Assembly (NCBI GenBank): GCA_946481035.1
Contig: CAMLNK010000345.1
Coordinates: forward strand, 1 to 5,525
DNA from: an uncultured Dyadobacter sp.
GTDB taxonomy: Bacteria > Bacteroidota > Bacteroidia > Cytophagales > Spirosomataceae
Direction of reading: 5' to 3'
DNA: 5,525 bases
In this document: one piece after another, positions 4,477 through 5,525 of the stretch
Numbering within the stretch: position 1 is the first letter of the stretch
Layout: each line of letters starts with the position of its first letter
Program-made: the position numbers and the translations under genes
The notes under the pieces: generated by a model
What the model was told of the DNA's origin: nothing
Database searches by the model: none
What the model saw: the letters and a program-made list of their open reading frames with translations, nothing else

Positions 4477-5525
4477 CTATGAGAAAGCTTTTCATCTGGA
4501 TTTTCGTCATGCTTTCCGGCACAGTCGCGGCGCAAATACGCAAGCTGACGCTCGAAGAAGTGGTGCAGCAATCGAAGGAGCAGTCGATCGCCTCTAAGCA
4601 GGCGGTGACGCAGAAAAAGACCAATTACTGGACGTTCCGCTCATTCCAGGCCGATTATAAACCGCAGCTGAGCCTGCTCGGCACAGTGCCCGGCTTTACG
4701 CGCTCTTACATCCAGGTAGTACAGCCCGACGGCACGGTTTCCTTCCAGCAGGTTTCGAATAACAACTCGACGCTCTACCTGTCGCTCAGCCAGAGCATCG
4801 CCATGACCGGTGGTACCGTTTATATGCAGCAGCAAATGCAGCGTTTCGACGATTTCCAGCGCGATGTTACCCGCTACAATGGTATTCCGTTTGAAATAGG
4901 CATCAAACAGCCGCTGTTTCAGTTCAATCCCCTGAAATGGGACCGCAGGATTTCGCCATTAAAATACCAGGAAGGCAACCAGCAATATATCCAGTCGCTG
5001 GAACAGGTGGCGCTGGATGCTACCGGCTTCTATTTCGATTTGCTCGTTGCCCAGGTGAATTTGCAGATTGCGGAGAAGAACCGGAGCAATAATGATACAT
5101 TGTTCAAAATAGCAAAGCACAAGCTGGAACTGGGCAAAATCTCGCAAAACGACCTTTTGCAGCTCCAAATGGGCCTGCTGACTGCCCAGAAGGACCTGGC
5201 TTCGGCCCAGCAGTCGGCTGCCGTGGCATCACTCAAACTGAAAATGTACATGGGCACGCGTGACGAGCGCGAGCTGGAACTGGGCATTCCCTCGGAAGCG
5301 GGCGAGTTCGCGATCGATACGCAGCTCGCATTGGACGAGGCATTTGCCAACCGCTCTGCCTCGGTGGCATTCCGGCGCAGGCTGCTCGAAGCGGAACGCG
5401 ATGTGCAGCAGGCGCGAAAAAACAACGGGCTGAATGCGACACTGAATGCGACATTCGGGCTATCGAACCAGGGTAACCTCCCGCGTGAGGTGTACGTGAG
5501 CCCGCAGGACCGCGAGTTTGTGGAG
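4473..5525 (+). CDS. TolC-family outer-membrane efflux protein (3' end outside window)
   Basis: The frame stays open for 351 codons to the window edge; the family is usually about 420-490 residues, so roughly a quarter is missing. A signal peptide (residues 1-20, hydrophobic FIWIFVMLSG, cleavage V-A-A before Q21) precedes the typical start of the mature protein, RKLTLEEVVQQSKEQS (23-38). Beta-strand segments follow (about 100-118 and 139-152, with IGIKQPLF), then long helices including LELGKISQNDLLQLQ (218-232), a hallmark of the outer-membrane efflux repeat. It would form a trimeric beta-barrel with a periplasmic helical tunnel docking on the upstream adaptor. The ATG at 4473 overlaps the adaptor stop as ATGA, favouring translational coupling. 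A second in-frame ATG at 4479 gives the same signal peptide minus two residues and cannot be excluded. Residues 320-327 contain a small in-frame tandem duplication. Confidence 0.93.
   Translation, partial: MTMRKLFIWIFVMLSGTVAAQIRKLTLEEVVQQSKEQSIASKQAVTQKKTNYWTFRSFQADYKPQLSLLGTVPGFTRSYIQVVQPDGTVSFQQVSNNNSTLYLSLSQSIAMTGGTVYMQQQMQRFDDFQRDVTRYNGIPFEIGIKQPLFQFNPLKWDRRISPLKYQEGNQQYIQSLEQVALDATGFYFDLLVAQVNLQIAEKNRSNNDTLFKIAKHKLELGKISQNDLLQLQMGLLTAQKDLASAQQSAAVASLKLKMYMGTRDERELELGIPSEAGEFAIDTQLALDEAFANRSASVAFRRRLLEAERDVQQARKNNGLNATLNATFGLSNQGNLPREVYVSPQDREFVE
5430..5453 (+). repeat. Tandem 12-bp duplication inside the TolC-type gene
   Basis: Two perfect, adjacent copies of CTGAATGCGACA encode Leu-Asn-Ala-Thr twice (residues 320-327). 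The repeat is in frame and lies at the entry to what should be the second beta-barrel strand region of the protein. Identical codon usage in both copies suggests a recent slippage event, although 12 bp can match by codon preference alone. Confidence 0.6.

Noticed and set aside
5030..5425. Minus-strand serine/alanine-rich frame of 131 codons opposite the TolC-type gene
   Set aside because: Its low-complexity Ser, Ala and Arg content is the expected antisense of Gln/Glu/Ala-rich helices in the TolC-type protein.

Overview
The window looks like a stretch of Bacteroidota chromosome, most likely a Cytophagales member of the Dyadobacter type. The reasons are protein style, the absence of Shine-Dalgarno sequences before the long genes, a tRNA promoter matching the Bacteroidota TTG-N19-TAnnTTTG pattern, and an exported protein family known mainly from this phylum. 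The genus is inferred from general resemblance only.

Left edge (1-290): the last 61 codons of a plus-strand gene that resembles the C-terminal tail of a Bacteroidota large serine recombinase run into the 3' end of a minus-strand tRNA-Leu(CAA) gene and stop inside it. The tRNA has a good promoter on its 5' side. A GAAA-loop terminator lies just past its 3' end, inside the recombinase codons. This looks like one end of a mobile element integrated at the tRNA 3' end. The leftmost 150 bases are about 40% G+C by hand count, lower than the genes to the right.

Middle (351-3115): a minus-strand MacB/FtsX-type ABC permease without its ATPase. A 159-base divergent spacer containing a perfect 12-bp palindrome separates it from a plus-strand gene for an exported protein. 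That protein belongs to a Bacteroidota family that databases often call 'asparagine synthetase B'. It shows no asparagine synthetase domains and instead resembles the ThuA / class I glutamine amidotransferase-like fold. A clear intrinsic terminator closes that gene.

Right (3232-5525): a membrane-anchored HlyD/MacA-type periplasmic adaptor, overlapped through ATGA by a TolC-type outer-membrane efflux protein that runs off the window. Together they form the periplasmic and outer-membrane parts of a tripartite exporter. Its inner-membrane pump is not in the same operon within the window. It could be encoded further right, or the nearby divergent MacB-type permease could belong to it.

I see no CRISPR array, insertion sequence, rRNA or toxin-antitoxin pair. 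The most unusual points are the recombinase/tRNA/terminator overlap at the left edge and the misnamed exported GATase-like protein.
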